Assembly: GCA_012932295.1 (NCBI GenBank)
Contig: JAAONU010000016.1
Location: 19,249,530 to 19,313,529 of the forward strand
Origin: Cyclina sinensis
Lineage: Eukaryota > Mollusca > Bivalvia > Venerida > Veneridae
Direction: 5' to 3'
Length of the DNA stretch: 64,000 bases
The translations under genes were made by a program, and so were the position numbers. Positions within the stretch are counted from its first letter, which is position 1. Each line of letters begins with the position of its first letter. Under the pieces are notes generated by a model. That model was not told the DNA's origin, did not search any database, and saw nothing but the letters and a program-made list of their open reading frames with translations. This document shows, piece by piece, positions 30,591 through 41,539 of the stretch.

Positions 30591-31335
30591 TTTTTATTTT
30601 TTAATTAAATATCATGCTGAGGTTCAATGAATCAGTGCTATACAACAAAATTGAAACTGTTTCACAAACTGGTCGCAAACCCATTACTGTGAAGATAAAG
30701 TGGTGACCCTAAGCACTACAGCAATGACTGACAACAAACAACTAAAATACTATAAATTGCATATCTAATGCATATATATTGCACATAGCCAACAATGTTA
30801 CAAATTTCCAAGCATCTGTCTCCAGTATAAATCATACAATCAGTATAAAATTAAATCATACATGTACCGGTATATGGAATGTACAATCCAACTGATGAAT
30901 TAAAGTAGTGCTGTGTTCATAAAGTTATATGGACCTTTTACACCTCTCATGGAGTATAAAGGTATCTAAAATGGCTTGAGATAATTTTCTGAACTTGATA
31001 GAAGACCATCGACAGGTCTTCTGCAATCATTATCATCCTGGTGATGATATGCAGCTTTACTTGTAAAATTTACTGTGCCTATTATATAAGACCAAAACAA
31101 ATGCATAAATTCAATTTTCTTCAGGAGATTGTAGATGAATTCTTTAACACCACCTTGGTTAGATATCTGTAATCAGAAGATCAGCTTACATGGATCAATC
31201 AAATCTTGACACTTAATACTGTTATTCAGTAACAATTAAGTTTATCAATATAGAATATGTCACTTCCATTATCTCGAAAACATTTATATAAGTATCTCTA
31301 AAGTACACGTATCTTTCTATAGTTTTAACAATATA

Positions 31336-34300
31336 TCACAGTTTAACAAGCCCTTCACATGCTGCCAGGCTGAACAAGAAATTCTCTGTCGCTGGAGGCA
31401 TTTTTCTTTCTTTCAAGCTCTCCAGTGATATAGAGCCATCTTCATCTGCTAGTGACTTCAAGTTGTTCAGAAGCTCTTTGGTTTTGGAAGCAATGTCCTG
31501 AAATGAATTGTTTTAATATATTTCTATGTCAACAGAACAAAACCGTCCAATTTGCATTAAGACAGTAATGTCTCTGAATTAGGCTTAACTTACTAAAGCT
31601 GTTCAAATGGTAAAATTGTATCATAAAAGTCTACTAGAAAAGACTGCAACTGTTTTAGTTAATTATACATTTGTTTATGCAAATGCAAGTTTTAACCAAA
31701 AACAATATACTCCCTCTGGGAGCATAAAAAAATGAGTCTCTCATTAAGGCATATTTTACAATTTTTTCCGTTTTTCTTTGCACCGAATCATTCTCCATTA
31801 AAAAGTTGTAAAACAATAACTCACTCTGTGATATTACTGCCATTCAAAAAAGTACTGAATCTACACAAAGTATCAATAACTAGAAACATGTCTGTGGCAA
31901 ATCTCTAATTTGTAACTTAACTACTGAACAATAATTGATTATAAAATATAATAATAATTAATCAATACTTTTACTAAGACAATCAACGTGTTTCTTTACA
32001 GTCAACATAGGCAGAAAAAAAACAACTCACCTTTATGACTTGCTGCTGGTTTACCTCAGTATCTTCAATCAGCTTCACCATAAACATGGCAATATCTTTA
32101 TGTAACTTCCCCATAGCTAGGGCGTCTACAACAAAACATTTCATTTAACGGTTATTTTCATTTGAAATTCAAATTAGCTTCAGATTGGGTGGGTGGTTGG
32201 GTGAGAGTCGCCTGTGACTTTCCACATTTCACCCTTCTTGTATGAGGACTACCAAGTTTAATATCAGGAAGCAGTCATCAAGGGGAATTACTTTGAGTTG
32301 AAAGAGCTAGTTTTCCAGCCAATGTAAAATAAATTTATTTCACCTACACTAAACTTGCCTCCTATATACTCTATCAGAACAAATATATTACTCTATGAAC
32401 ACTGGTTTACTGTCTCAGTGCAAAATCATACAAAATAAATCCTTTATCAATTTATACAGAGATATTTTCAACTATTCAAGAGTAATCTATTATGTATAAA
32501 AAGAAAAACAAATGAAGTTTTCTTGGTGCAGTTTACCCATTTGTTTTCTCTTTATCCTCTAAAGTGTTCTCTCCTGAATAAGGTTCTATTGCGCAAGAAA
32601 TTAAAGCATTTTGCCTTGTTTGTTTGTGGAAATTACCTTACTTAGAAGAGTAACTCTTTCTTACCTTTGGCATGCGGTGCTATGCTTATTTGATTGGCTG
32701 TTCCATTCACAAATATATCATACAAGTCACTCCTGGAACAGAAAAGGCAATATAATACTTTGTGCAGCTACAGAGCATGTTATTTAAAGGTAAATTCTCT
32801 CAAATTTATCATATGATATATTTCATATCTATTGGTCCATTCGCAGTAAAATGAAAAAAATTGATAATTAAATGGCTATCCATCAAAAAACTGTAAATAA
32901 AGAATAATGCATATACTTTGTCTGTTGTATTTAGAATTTACACTGACAACTTGAAAACGGGTAATATTTCATTCAATATTAGTCACACGATTTTATTGAA
33001 AATAGAATATTAAAATTTTAGGGTATGCCTCTTTAAAGTTTAAAAAATAAAAATAAAAAAAAATTAAAAATGCATGGGATTTCTCCTAAACAAACTGATA
33101 CAGAAACAAATATTTATATGGTCTAGTATCCTTGCAACATTCAAAACTAAAGATTCTTCTAAAATATAGTGGTGATTAAGAAATATCGTAACTAAAAGAC
33201 TTGAAATGCAGCCGACCCTTTCTATTGAATATTTCCAGAGCATGCTAAGCTCTGTCAGTAGGATAGACAATCAGGTGATCAGGTGACAGTCAGTCTGACA
33301 CATCTATATTTATGCCTTTCCCATATAACAGTTCTTATCAGGGGGTGAAGAATGACACATATACTTTGGTAACAACCGGTAAAATTGACAAATTTTGGTG
33401 ATAACTGATAAAATTACCTGGACTCAATGGTAGCATCTGTGAACCCAGCCACATAATGATTGTTTGATTTCAACTGGTCCACTTCCTCCTCAACCAGTTC
33501 TACATATGGGAATACTACGTTCCAATTCTGTCGATGCCATACAAAGGCTGGTAAAGACCTGTAAAGTATGTTAAATGCAATAAGAATAAAAATCAATTGT
33601 AAGCTAGTACCTACAACATTGTTAAGAATTAAAGGCAGACAGCCTTTAATATGAAAACAGTATTTTTCCACCCAGTGTACCATCTCAGTCTAAGGTGAAC
33701 TGATAATGAAGAACCCCCATAATCTTTTTTTACAGGGAAATGTCTAGAAGTTTTAGATTAAGTTATACTCAGTATATAATCTAAAATCATTTAATGGCCA
33801 TATGTTAACTTAGCATGAAGAAATCACATGACACAAAAATACAGAGTGCAGTTTTCAAAGTCTGCTTAAATTTAGCTTCGTTGTTTGTCAAAATCGCATT
33901 GCAGTAACAATATTAATATAAAACACAAACTTAAGGTCTCAACTTTTATCTTTGTGCTTGAGTTTTAAAAAGTATTATTTTCACTGAAAATATCTATGCT
34001 TCATCTAGAAAACAAATAATTCTGTGAGCATAAACACTACAAATTTCATTTCAGCAATTGGTAAAACTTCACAAACTTAGAAAACAGTGTCCCATGATTA
34101 AAGGAAAAAGGAAAGTACTAATACCTAGTAACTTGTAACAAATCTTGTAAGGAATGTGGTGGGAAGTAAACAACTATCCTCTTCTTCAGTAACAAGGCTG
34201 TGTATATAAGAATTGTCTCTACACCAAATGTCTCTATAATACCTGAAAATATGTCAGAAGTTATCATCTCTAAAGCCCTGAACCTGACATAAAAAGATTC

Positions 34301-36416
34301 ATTTCACAAATATCAATAGAACCTATATTTTTGTGGTGGCCACCTGCTGTACCATGACAACCAGTTTATACTCAACAAAGGTGTTTAGCATGCATGCAGA
34401 CTGTTCAATATGCTTTCTGTATCAATGTTAATTCTAATACATATATCTACTATGAAAAAGTAAAAGTAATACCAATAACAAAAGTAACAACAGGACAGGT
34501 CCTGCTACAATTATGTATTTTCGAACAGCTGCTACATTTCTTAACAATAAAACAGTATAAATTATCTGCTACAGGCCTACAGTTTAGATTAACCTAACTT
34601 TACTTTGAGCAAAGATATCTGATCAAAGTGTGGTATGGCTTGTATAAATGGATGCTAATGTGCTAATTTGTCAACAACAAAACTGCTTAGTACCTGCAAG
34701 GTTTGAATTTGCATAAGCGAGCTTTGTCTGATAATCCTGAACTGAAAACTTTCCATTTTCTTCAGTGTTGCATTTTCCTTTAGTTACAACTGCTAGGTAT
34801 ATTTCCAGTAAGGAAATGGGTGTTCCAGTTTTACAGTAGCACTGACACAGTATACGACACAATGTCTCATATTTCTCTGGATTGAATTCTTTTGTCAGCA
34901 GAATCACAGAAAAGGCTTGTACCTGAAAATATGTGGAACTAGTTTAACTATACACAATACTGTTCAGAGTATAAGTAAAGTAAGACATGGGACAAACAAT
35001 AGTGACTCTCCATGTTTAAAGAAATTGTTTTGCTTAACACTTTCCTCCATTCATCTTGGGTTGGTTATCTGTGGATCAATAACAAAATCCATTGGTATTT
35101 ACATCTAGTACTTTAAAAAGAAATATTAAAAAATGTTTTTTATCTTTATATTTTATGCACCTTTATGAACAAGATAGCATATTATACAACTGAACTTCAA
35201 TTTTCTCATTCAATAAAGAAGAAAAATGTATCTTTTACCCTTGGCAAGTTGTCTCTGTCATCCACATTATGTGTAAAGATGTAATACCACTGACGTCCAA
35301 GCTGGCTATAGAGAAACTCAACAAAATTCTCCTTCCCTTGTGTAAGACAGGACTTTCTGGTGAATAAGGTCCTTTGTTCTGATGTTACTGTTGGATAGGA
35401 CCAAGTCCATAAAATATCATCATTGGAGTCTTTTTCTGAAATATACACATAAATAAGTTAAGCTATTAAAAGTTTCAAATTATTTTAACCTTGTCTGGAA
35501 GACAAATTACAAATGCTTGTAACATGACAAGTTGTATGTACAAAAAGAACAAGCTGTCACTGTAAATGACAATTGCTTTAATATGTATATTCCATATGAC
35601 AGGGTTAAGTTTTTCATAACAGTAGGAGATTCCTTTTAATGGGTAGATCAGAAATGTTCTTTAAATTTGAAAGATTTGGAGGAAAATCAGAAAAGATGGA
35701 AGGTGAGTTCCAGAGATTTTTTCATGAAAGAATGTCAAATATTCAAAAGGCTAAAATAACAGGCTGTTGTGACAAGATCTTAGCTGCTAAACTTCACTCA
35801 TTGATTATTACATTACAAATCAATTTTCTTTAAAAAAAAAAAAAAAAAATCTTAGACCAGGTAATCCAAATGATTTCAGGACTTTTCACCTCCTGGACAT
35901 TTCGGCCTCAAAACCCTGGTCTTTTCGGAATTTTTTGTAAATATGAAAAAAAGTTATTTATATCTTATACTTGTATACTTGTATACTTTATTTACATTTA
36001 TGACTTTTGTTAATATTTTTGTGATAAATGAATGAATGCATGTTTATTATGGAATTTTCTGGTAAAAATGAGTGTGAACATAAAAAAATATAATATTCAA
36101 ACTTCACTATTGCAAAGTTTTCATATTAAAAAGAATAAAAATACTTAAAATGTCTAAACTAAAATACTTTAAAAAATGAACATTTTTGCAATATTCAAAG
36201 GCTTTCAGTCTTTTCAGTTATCATATTTTAAAAGTATTGTACTACAATGGGATTAAAGTACGCATGACTCGACTCATGTTGTCGTTACAGCTTGATTGCA
36301 CACTGACTTAACACCTTTGAGTGATAGTTGAGATCATTCAAGATAATCCAGTCAGTGACCAACCTACCTATAACAACAACATTGGTCATGTCATACATAC
36401 TTATAAATAATCCCAT
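31336..36416 (-). CDS. DENND10: DENN domain-containing protein 10 (FAM45A homologue), 8 exons, complete
   Basis: DENND10 is a compact DENN-domain protein acting on late endosomes; it has been linked to Rab27 and to the Commander complex (family knowledge). Minus-strand coding exons are 36416-36368, 35435-35239, 34922-34694, 34242-34125, 33558-33418, 32732-32665, 32125-32031 and 31497-31336 (stop TGA). All phases close. The protein matches FAM45A from end to end: EKDSNDDILWTWSYPTV, LLTKEFNPEKYETLCRIL, YTALLLKKRIVVYFPP, SLPAFVWHRQNWNVVFPYV, NNHYVAGFTDA, DLYDIFVNGTANQISIAP, ALAMGKLHKDIAMFM and RKMPPATENFLFSLAACEGL. Three in-frame ATGs (36416, 36398, 36389) give 352, 346 or 343 residues. The human protein is 357, and I favour the first for length only. 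A 66-codon ORF in another frame overlaps the leader. No membrane segment is seen. Confidence 0.9.
32185..32340 (+). mobile_element. SINE-like fragment in a DENND10 intron
   Basis: GGTGGGTGGTTGGGTGAGAG, TCAGGAAGCAGTCATCAAGG and CCAGCCAATGTAAAATAAA resemble the body of the segment at 21190-21375. Orientation is opposite to DENND10. Ends are uncertain. Confidence 0.35.
36368..36416 (-). CDS. DENND10: DENND10 exon 1 (short, start codon ambiguous)
   Basis: This exon is too short for routine ORF calling. It reads MTNVVVI from the third ATG (36389) and MGLFISMYDMTNVVVI from the first (36416). It ends with a single G before the donor gtaggt. That G plus AA at the start of the exon at 35435 makes Glu, giving VVVIEKDSNDDILWTW, which lines up with the start of human FAM45A (GLIEKDTNGE). 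This phase match is the main support. Which ATG is used cannot be decided from the sequence alone. Confidence 0.75.
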
Positions 36417-36591
36417 TATTCTCGGCTTTACACATCCGGGTATTTTTTAAAGGTAGTATATCTGTACTTGGGTGTAACTCGGATTTAATCGTTGAGCTAT
36501 ATGTAACTTCAAGATTTAAAATTACAAAAACTAGAACATATAACAAAAGAAACTGTCTTAATTTCCGAGACCTACGGCCTGATAAGTGCAT
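36391..36591 (-). CDS. 66-codon upstream ORF in the DENND10 leader, hydrophobic
   Basis: An ATG-initiated frame of 66 codons reads MHLSGRRSRKLRQF followed by the hydrophobic run LLLYVLVFVILNLEV. It lies between the putative promoter (36721-36750) and DENND10 exon 1. Its TGA (36393-36391) sits one base before the third in-frame DENND10 ATG at 36389, and it overlaps the first two ATGs in another frame. It resembles the cytoplasmic-tail-plus-anchor start of a type II membrane protein. I see no continuation that would make it a larger gene, so I treat it as a possible uORF. It may be chance. Confidence 0.35.
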   Translation of the reverse strand: MHLSGRRSRKLRQFLLLYVLVFVILNLEVTYSSTIKSELHPSTDILPLKNTRMCKAENNGIIYKYV

Positions 36592-36772
36592 TTTTAACGA
36601 TTCTAATTAATTAAAGTTGTCAGGTTTCATAACAAACGACTTTAAAGTCACATAGGCTCCAACGATAAAGTCCAAGTAACGACCGACAACCGAATGCTTA
36701 AATTAATTAGTTACTGTTATCTGATTGGTTAATGGCTAGAATGACGTCATGCTTAAGCCGAGAATAGTACCA
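36412..36772. repeat. Inverted repeat bracketing the DENND10 promoter and leader
   Basis: TATTCTCGGCTT near 36417-36428 is inverted as AAGCCGAGAATA near 36756-36767, enclosing the CRE, the CCAAT box, the 66-codon uORF and the first candidate DENND10 start. The arms are only about 12 to 15 bp. It may be the ends of an old MITE or a chance pair. Confidence 0.35.
36721..36750 (-). promoter_or_regulatory. Putative DENND10 promoter elements (CRE and CCAAT box)
   Basis: Reading on the minus strand, a full cAMP-response palindrome TGACGTCA (36749-36742) is followed by AACCAATCAG, a CCAAT box (36730-36721). They lie about 305 to 330 bases upstream of the first candidate DENND10 start. The pairing and spacing suit a TATA-less housekeeping promoter, with transcription starting near 36.6-36.7 kb. 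No start site can be fixed from sequence. Confidence 0.5.
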
Positions 36773-36813
36773 TACTAAACTTGTAGCTTGTTCACATATT
36801 AAGCCAACTCCCA

Positions 36814-37105
36814 GGGAGCGGATGTGGTCCAGTGGTAACGTGCTGGACTGGTATACCAGGGGTCCCGAGTTCGATCCCCCACTCCTCCACTAACATTACT
36901 AATAGTCTTTCGGATGAGACTTTAAACCGAGGTCCCATGTATCAGTGCTATAGACTGAGCATGTAAAAGAACCAGGGGTGTCTCTGGAATGGGATGCTTT
37001 CTATATATTGCACTACCCCCACCACATAAAATAACTCATCTCTTCAGGGGGCATCGTTCATATGGGCAGCCGGTACCGACGATAAATCAGCTTAAATAGA
37101 AGAAG
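36814..37105 (+). mobile_element. Full-length tRNA-derived SINE with exact 13-bp target-site duplication
   Basis: The tRNA-like head has an A box (TGGTCCAGTGGTAACG) and a B box (GAGTTCGATCCCC). The body carries TTTCGGATGAGACTTTAAAC and CGAGGTCCCATGT, a domain I recognise from animal SINE superfamilies (MESC/Meta type, name unverified). It ends in an AAGAAG-type tail. AAGCCAACTCCCA flanks it at 36801-36813 and 37106-37118 with no mismatch, which fixes the ends. It lies upstream of the DENND10 promoter. Confidence 0.88.
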
Positions 37106-37118
37106 AAGCCAACTCCCA

Positions 37119-38339
37119 AAATGGTCTACAACTTAGAAGGAACTCATTCCGCATCAGAATTATCAATTATTGGAATGAACTTCCAAAGTAGCTCCACTGA
37201 GACAGACTATACCACTGCAAGAAGTCAGGTAAAAAGACATAAGACTCATGAGGCTTTGCCTAAATACAGACTCAGAAATCAGAAAATGAAAATACTGAAT
37301 CAGTAAAGTAAATTGACATGATTGAAACAGATCAAAAATAAGACCACGGTCAATTGAGGCAAGGAAGTTGCTTACAAACAACGTGACAAATAAGAGTCAA
37401 AATTCATGATGCTGCATCCGACCAAAATTCTGAAACATATCTGTGGAGAAAGAGAAGAAAACGCCCACCTAATAACCCAATCGAAACCAAATCACAGAGC
37501 GCAGCCATTTGTTCTATTCTATCCTATTCTGGTGTAAAACTACTAAATTGAATGATTTACGACTTCTACTAAATGCAAATGTCTACAAAGAGCGGAAAGA
37601 ATTAAAAATTAATATAAGATGGACTTTAAGTTTGCTAATGCTGTAAAATGATAAATTGAAATGATAAGAAGTAAGATATAAAAGCAATTTTTACGGTGAT
37701 CAAAATGTTTTGGAGATTTTTTTCTTAACGGCCTCACTTAAAAGGTGTGTTCATTTTGAAGTAACAGAGTCAGTGCTAATGTCGAGAGATATTAATGTCC
37801 TATTACCGACACTTTTCCTTATATTTATCAAAGAACTGCCACTATCCATCTCTAACATGAGATTTTTTTCTGGTGACAGTATAGTTTAAAATAGACTCCA
37901 TAGCCGATTGTCTGGTAGGCTATCGCAACAGGGAAAAGTTATGCGGCATGTGACATGCAGAAGTGCTTTATATTTTAAGGGTGACAAGTCAACTCGCGCC
38001 AAAACAAGTAGTCTCAGGTGAAACACGTCCTTTTTTTGGTCAACTCTCCCATATATTATATTGAATCGAATTAGATCAGTAGTAGCTTTCAATCACAGTA
38101 GTGTCATATCCTAGCTGTAGAATCCTCATATTAATACAGTCAGAGTAAATCTAACACCGGGCATGTCACGGAATAACCATGTCAACTGGATTTGTAGCGA
38201 GGATAACGGCCGGTACATTAGGCTTCCGTTACAATGCAAGACAATGCAAAAATTATTTCAAGTCGGTATGGTTTAACATAGTTACATTAACTGTGTACAT
38301 GGAAAGCTATCGGCCGATTATTTTCCTGTGCATAAACCT
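37119..38339. other. No gene recognised
   Basis: This is intergenic DNA between the SINE and the LINE remnant. Open frames at 37121-37306 (plus) and 37886-38092 (minus) show no domain. No repeat ends were found. Confidence 0.4.
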
Positions 38340-38700
38340 GCATCAACAAACAGACAGTGAAGAACTAAGCAGCACTTTACTTAGTATACTAATCGAGTAC
38401 TGTTCCACCACCTGGAACCCTCGGACCAAGAACCTCATATGGAAACTTAAAATGGTGCAGAAAAGGGTACTCGATATGTAACTTGCAGATATCACCATAC
38501 CAGCTGGGTTGGGAAACCACATGAGACAACGGTATGGCTTAGGTTGCTTTTCAAGATTGACAGAGGACATCTGACTAGAAGGACATCTACTTGTATCAAG
38601 ACCAGGCAGCGAGCGTACATGGATCGTACAGGTATATTCTGTCTGAATAGTTTTCCCAATATTGAGGGTGTGGACGTCTCCGGGTGACAGAATAAGCCAC
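38340..38700 (+). pseudogene. LINE reverse-transcriptase C-terminal remnant, broken
   Basis: The frame near 38380-38480 reads LIEYCSTTWNPRTKNLIWKL then MVQKRVL, matching the LEYASTVWDPYT...KIEMVQRRAAR block after the reverse-transcriptase domain of jockey/L2-like LINEs. The homology continues in another frame (RYVTCRYHHTS) after a shift near 38475, so the copy is dead. The 5' part and a clear 3' tail are missing. Confidence 0.6.
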
Positions 38701-41356
38701 AATAGACAGCTTCTGACATGATATCCTTCAAGCAGGGATATCCACCATCTGTTTTTTTACTAGGGTTAACCAAGCTACGGATCATCAAAGCTGTGCTGGC
38801 CGCGGGGACTGTAACCGGAATGACTTGGTTATTAAGGTCATTGTCGCCCTCTCTCTCTTTTATCCGTCAGGTTATTGCTAATTATCTTATATTTTCTTTT
38901 TTTCTCTGACTAGCATATCTACGTTACGCAATAGTCAAGTGTAATTGTGCTGACGGATGATGTAAATGTAGAAATGCATTAAATGTTATCCAGTATGATG
39001 ACATTAAAGAATAAAGTGTTAGGAATTATCAAAAAATGTTTTTAAGAGGAAAGCAGTTTTCAGCAATAAAACATTTGGTAGACATTGCGAATAAATTGAA
39101 ATATTTGAAACAGAAATTGCTTACAATCAATATCATTTTTAATACATAAGAAAACAGTTTATTTTGAAAGCGATATGCTGTATTCTGAACTCACATCCAT
39201 ACAGCTTAGTCCATGCAAACGTATTATTCATTAGGTTTATCTCAAATACTTCAAATAAAATTATATATAATGTATTTTTTGTTTTGTTTTACGGCGCTCC
39301 TACAAATGAAATTGATAGTATTACAGAAAATGCATACAAATGATTCCCCGAGACAACGTTTCTTCGGTTTTTTTTGTTTTTTTTTTCTTTGGTATAATTT
39401 CGAGATCCGCCTTACACAATATCATTAATTTTGATTATATAAAAGCAGCCCAACAGTACATTTTTGCGCCGAGCGTGTAGCTGTTAATTGAAAATGTGTG
39501 TGAAAGGAATTTGCGTGAGCGGTTATTTTGACAAGAACAAGAGCGTCAGTGAAATGAAGTCTGCATATGATTTTATGTAGTTTCCTTTTGAATGGATTAA
39601 AATCCTGATAATCCTGTCCTAAGTAAAAATAAATTAAAAACTGTAATATCGTGCACTCTCTTCCCATGAAAAAAAAATGTGTTTTTAACAAAACAGTAGA
39701 ACGAGTCTGTTTTTGCTGTAGAAATACTTGGACTAGTCCTCTCTCCACCCAGCCAATAAAATTTCACTTTCAATACAGTGTTTTATTCTGTAAGATGAGA
39801 AGTGAGATGTTAATAGTTTTATGATTATGTGTTCTACTTATATTTAAGAGAGTTATTTTGTTCTTGATTCTTAACTTACCTGCGTTATCTATAATGTTCG
39901 TTTTCCACTTTCGTTCTTCGTGTTTTCATTTTTTATACGCGCCCTCTTTCTCTCTTTTTTAAAAACAGTTTAAACCGGCCCAGATTCCATCAAATGTGGT
40001 TCGAATAATGACAACGTAACCTTGTTAACTTAAAAATGTAGAAGAGAAATTTGACAACTTTTTTATGTTTTTCTATATATGTACTCATGAAATCTTCAGA
40101 ATGTTGACGTAAGAGAATGTACTTATTCTTTGCAATGAATAAGTATCCTAGTAGATCTATCCTTTGGTGCCGAGTGTTGAACGGTTTTTATTTGCGCCTT
40201 TTTTATTATCAGTCATAATTTTAGATTTTTAGAAGGAACAAATAAACTTCGAAAAATCCTGTTTTTTTAAGATTATGTTTGGTCATTTTTTTTCTATATA
40301 CATTAGTGTCTGGCTTGTCACGCGTACGTTAATGCATGCGTACGTGCGTATGTCAGCCTGTGTCAGTAAGTCTAGGTTTATTATTTATATAGTCTGATTT
40401 ATATACATTAAATAAGTTACAAAATATAACTGCAAATACTGTTTAAATTCAAATGACAATTATTTTCGATCTATCGATAAACTGAAACATTTTGATTAGA
40501 ATTTAGCTGTACACAGAAAGATCGACTTATTAAACTAACTTTGATAAAAACCATATATAGAAGTAGGTAATCGACAGTAAAGTACTTTAAAATATAAATG
40601 TCTGTGAACATAAAGGACAAAATGCAAGTATTTATGTTAGCTGAAAATACCAACTCAATCACTATGCTTTTATGGCAAATACTCAGATAGATCTACTCGC
40701 AGTCAGTCTCTGTCAGATTTGAACTACTTTATTTTCAGTTTGTTTTCATGGTCTATATTGATGTCACTTTACCAAGAACAGCGTCCCTTATAATGTTGAT
40801 ACCAATGCTTTACTTGTTTTCATTTTTCAGGTCATAGATATAAATATGTCATTCCGTGCGAATTTGAAAAATGTCGGATAACATTCAAATGACACACTTT
40901 AACACGTGACGGTGATGCAATTCTATGCTGAATTTACTGTAAACTATCATAATATAGTGATAGTTACGTATTTTTTGCTGTTTAGGCTACTTTGAAATAA
41001 TGCAGAGTAACAAATGAAAATTGACGTCAGTGCAGACTAATTTTCAGTTTCCTTATAAATCCCGAATATGAGATCTAAACTGACCTTATATTCCCTTAAT
41101 GACAATATGACATTGTATATCTCTGTTAAACAGAAGATGCATCACACGTAAAACATCGAATGACTCATAATGTTTGACATTTTCGGCGTTTGACAGGTTT
41201 TTTCTCATTAGTGTAGTGAATTTCGAGCTCACTATATGAAGTAGCGTTCCAAACATTGACCTACTGCCGTTATGCAATTGCAAGTCGGCTGAAGGTCACG
41301 ATTTCGAACGGCTGTAATCGGCTCAGATTTGATTCGTTATTTTTATTCGGCTGAAA
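38701..41356. other. No gene recognised between the LINE remnant and the mitoferrin promoter
   Basis: I see no coding exon with homology. On the minus strand, 39943-39878 resembles a first exon (TATAAAAAATG upstream, donor gtaagtt), but its frame stops after 14 codons. A CpG- and alternation-rich stretch lies at 40319-40352. Confidence 0.35.
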
Positions 41357-41389
41357 CCGGAAACGTGAGACGTCAGTGGAACATGGCGG
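41357..41389 (+). promoter_or_regulatory. Putative mitoferrin core promoter motifs (ETS, CRE-half, YY1-like)
   Basis: Upstream of mitoferrin, a CCGGAA ETS core (41357-41362), an ACGTCA half-site (41370-41375) and AACATGGCGG (41380-41389), resembling a YY1 site at a start region, lie within 33 bases. The stretch has more CpG than its surroundings. The combination is typical of housekeeping nuclear genes for mitochondrial proteins. Factor binding is inferred. Confidence 0.5.
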
Positions 41390-41436
41390 ACGTATGTCCC
41401 AATGCAGTGCGAGGCTTCAAATTTTTCAATGTCTGA
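41383..41436 (+). CDS. 17-codon upstream ORF in the mitoferrin leader
   Basis: ATGGCGGAC starts in a strong context (A at -3, G at +4) and runs for 17 codons (MADVCPNAVRGFKFFNV) to TGA at 41434-41436, about 100 bases before the mitoferrin ATG and out of frame with it. If the transcript starts upstream of 41383, this uORF would be expected to lower translation of mitoferrin. The same bases form the YY1-like motif, so the transcript could instead start within or after it. Confidence 0.4.
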   Translation: MADVCPNAVRGFKFFNV

Positions 41437-41539
41437 AGGTTAAGATCTTGTCGAAAATATTTGACAGTTGCTTGGAACAGTAGAAATAGTTAATTTTAAT
41501 CGATTTAAGTCGGATCTTTCGGTAGCTTGTGTGCTGAAA

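Noticed and set aside
36814..36890. A genuine tRNA gene
   Set aside because: The tRNA-like head is followed by a SINE body and flanked by a 13-bp target duplication, so it is the promoter part of a SINE.
39878..39943. Minus-strand first exon with TATAAAA and a good donor
   Set aside because: The frame from its ATG stops after 14 codons and no downstream exon could be linked; the DENND10 exon 1 at 36368-36416 fits phase and homology instead.
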